Assembly: GCA_031284225.1 (NCBI GenBank)
Contig: JAITAH010000120.1
Location: forward strand, 1 to 7,652
Length of the DNA stretch: 7,652 nucleotides
Source: Dysgonamonadaceae bacterium
GTDB lineage: Bacteria > Bacteroidota > Bacteroidia > Bacteroidales > Azobacteroidaceae
Reading direction: 5' to 3'
Shown here: piece after piece, positions 7,465-7,652 of the stretch
How the letters are laid out: each line of letters starts with the position of its first letter
How positions within the stretch are numbered: position 1 is the stretch's first letter
Notes under the pieces: generated by a model
Database searches by the model: none
Seen by the model: only the letters and a program-made list of their open reading frames with translations
Told to the model about the DNA's origin: nothing
Made by a program: the position numbers and the translations under genes

Positions 7465-7484
7465 TATATTTTAATAACATAATC

Positions 7485-7652
7485 ATGACGCCGACTGTTT
7501 CTTACATAAAAAACGGAATGTATAATCTTCAAAAAAACGATGAATTAAAACGAATAATCACCGGTCTTGATACGGATTTTGTTTGTATATATCTCCGTTC
7601 CAATCCTGTCGAATGGGGCAAATATGCCATAGAACGAATGTTGCAAATTGCG
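7485..7652 (+). CDS. N-terminal fragment of a possible glycosyltransferase-like protein (runs off right edge)
   Basis: ATG at 7485 opens a frame with no stop to the window end (56 codons). It begins MTPTVSYIKNGMYNLQKND and continues ELKRIITGLDTDFVCIYL, then NPVEWGKYAIERMLQIA. This resembles, from memory, the start of a Bacteroidota family usually labelled family 2 glycosyltransferase, with NGMYNL, GLDTDF and ALERM-like motifs. The visible part covers only an early strand-helix region; no metal-binding DxD motif or other catalytic signature falls inside the window, so the assignment is tentative. There is no signal peptide, so a cytoplasmic protein is likely. The start is supported by an AT-rich leader and a -7-like element 20 nt upstream. 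It is transcribed away from the hydrolase operon and is probably unrelated to it. Confidence 0.65.
   Translation, partial: MTPTVSYIKNGMYNLQKNDELKRIITGLDTDFVCIYLRSNPVEWGKYAIERMLQIA

Overview
The window looks like a carbohydrate-degrading accessory region of a Bacteroidota genome, most likely a Bacteroidales-type organism that uses type IX secretion (T9SS). This rests on a C-terminal T9SS sorting domain, TAnnTTTG-type promoter elements, no Shine-Dalgarno sequences before the starts, AT-rich spacers and the enzyme families present. No species can be named. No RNA gene, CRISPR array, transposase or SusC/SusD gene is visible.

Positions 1-6489 (minus strand) hold two secreted enzymes that probably form one operon, separated by 7 bp. 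The upstream gene (3796-6489) encodes an 897-residue protein: signal peptide, GLUG-type beta-helix, SGNH/sialate-O-acetylesterase-like domain and T9SS sorting domain. The downstream gene (3788 to beyond position 1) has no stop in the window. Its 1262 visible residues form a complete GH2 beta-mannosidase-like enzyme fused in frame to a GH28-like right-handed beta-helix. An esterase plus two glycosidase-type modules suggests attack on an O-acetylated plant-type heteropolysaccharide (pectin- or mannan-like), but the substrate cannot be read from sequence. A candidate promoter and an inverted repeat resembling an operator lie just upstream, at 6535-6578.

Positions 6651-7223 (plus strand) hold the C-terminal half of a decayed endonuclease/exonuclease/phosphatase (EEP) family gene. 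It is spread over two frames by two compensating single-base indels in homopolymers, and its 5' half is missing.

Positions 7224-7484 are AT-rich. They contain a perfect 10-bp inverted repeat, two candidate promoters and a 23-codon ORF that may be a leader peptide or chance. At 7485 a plus-strand gene begins and runs off the right edge; its N-terminus resembles a Bacteroidota family often labelled glycosyltransferase.

The observations most worth a second look are the GH2-GH28 fusion, the non-canonical active-site signature of its GH28-like half, and the reconstructed EEP remnant.
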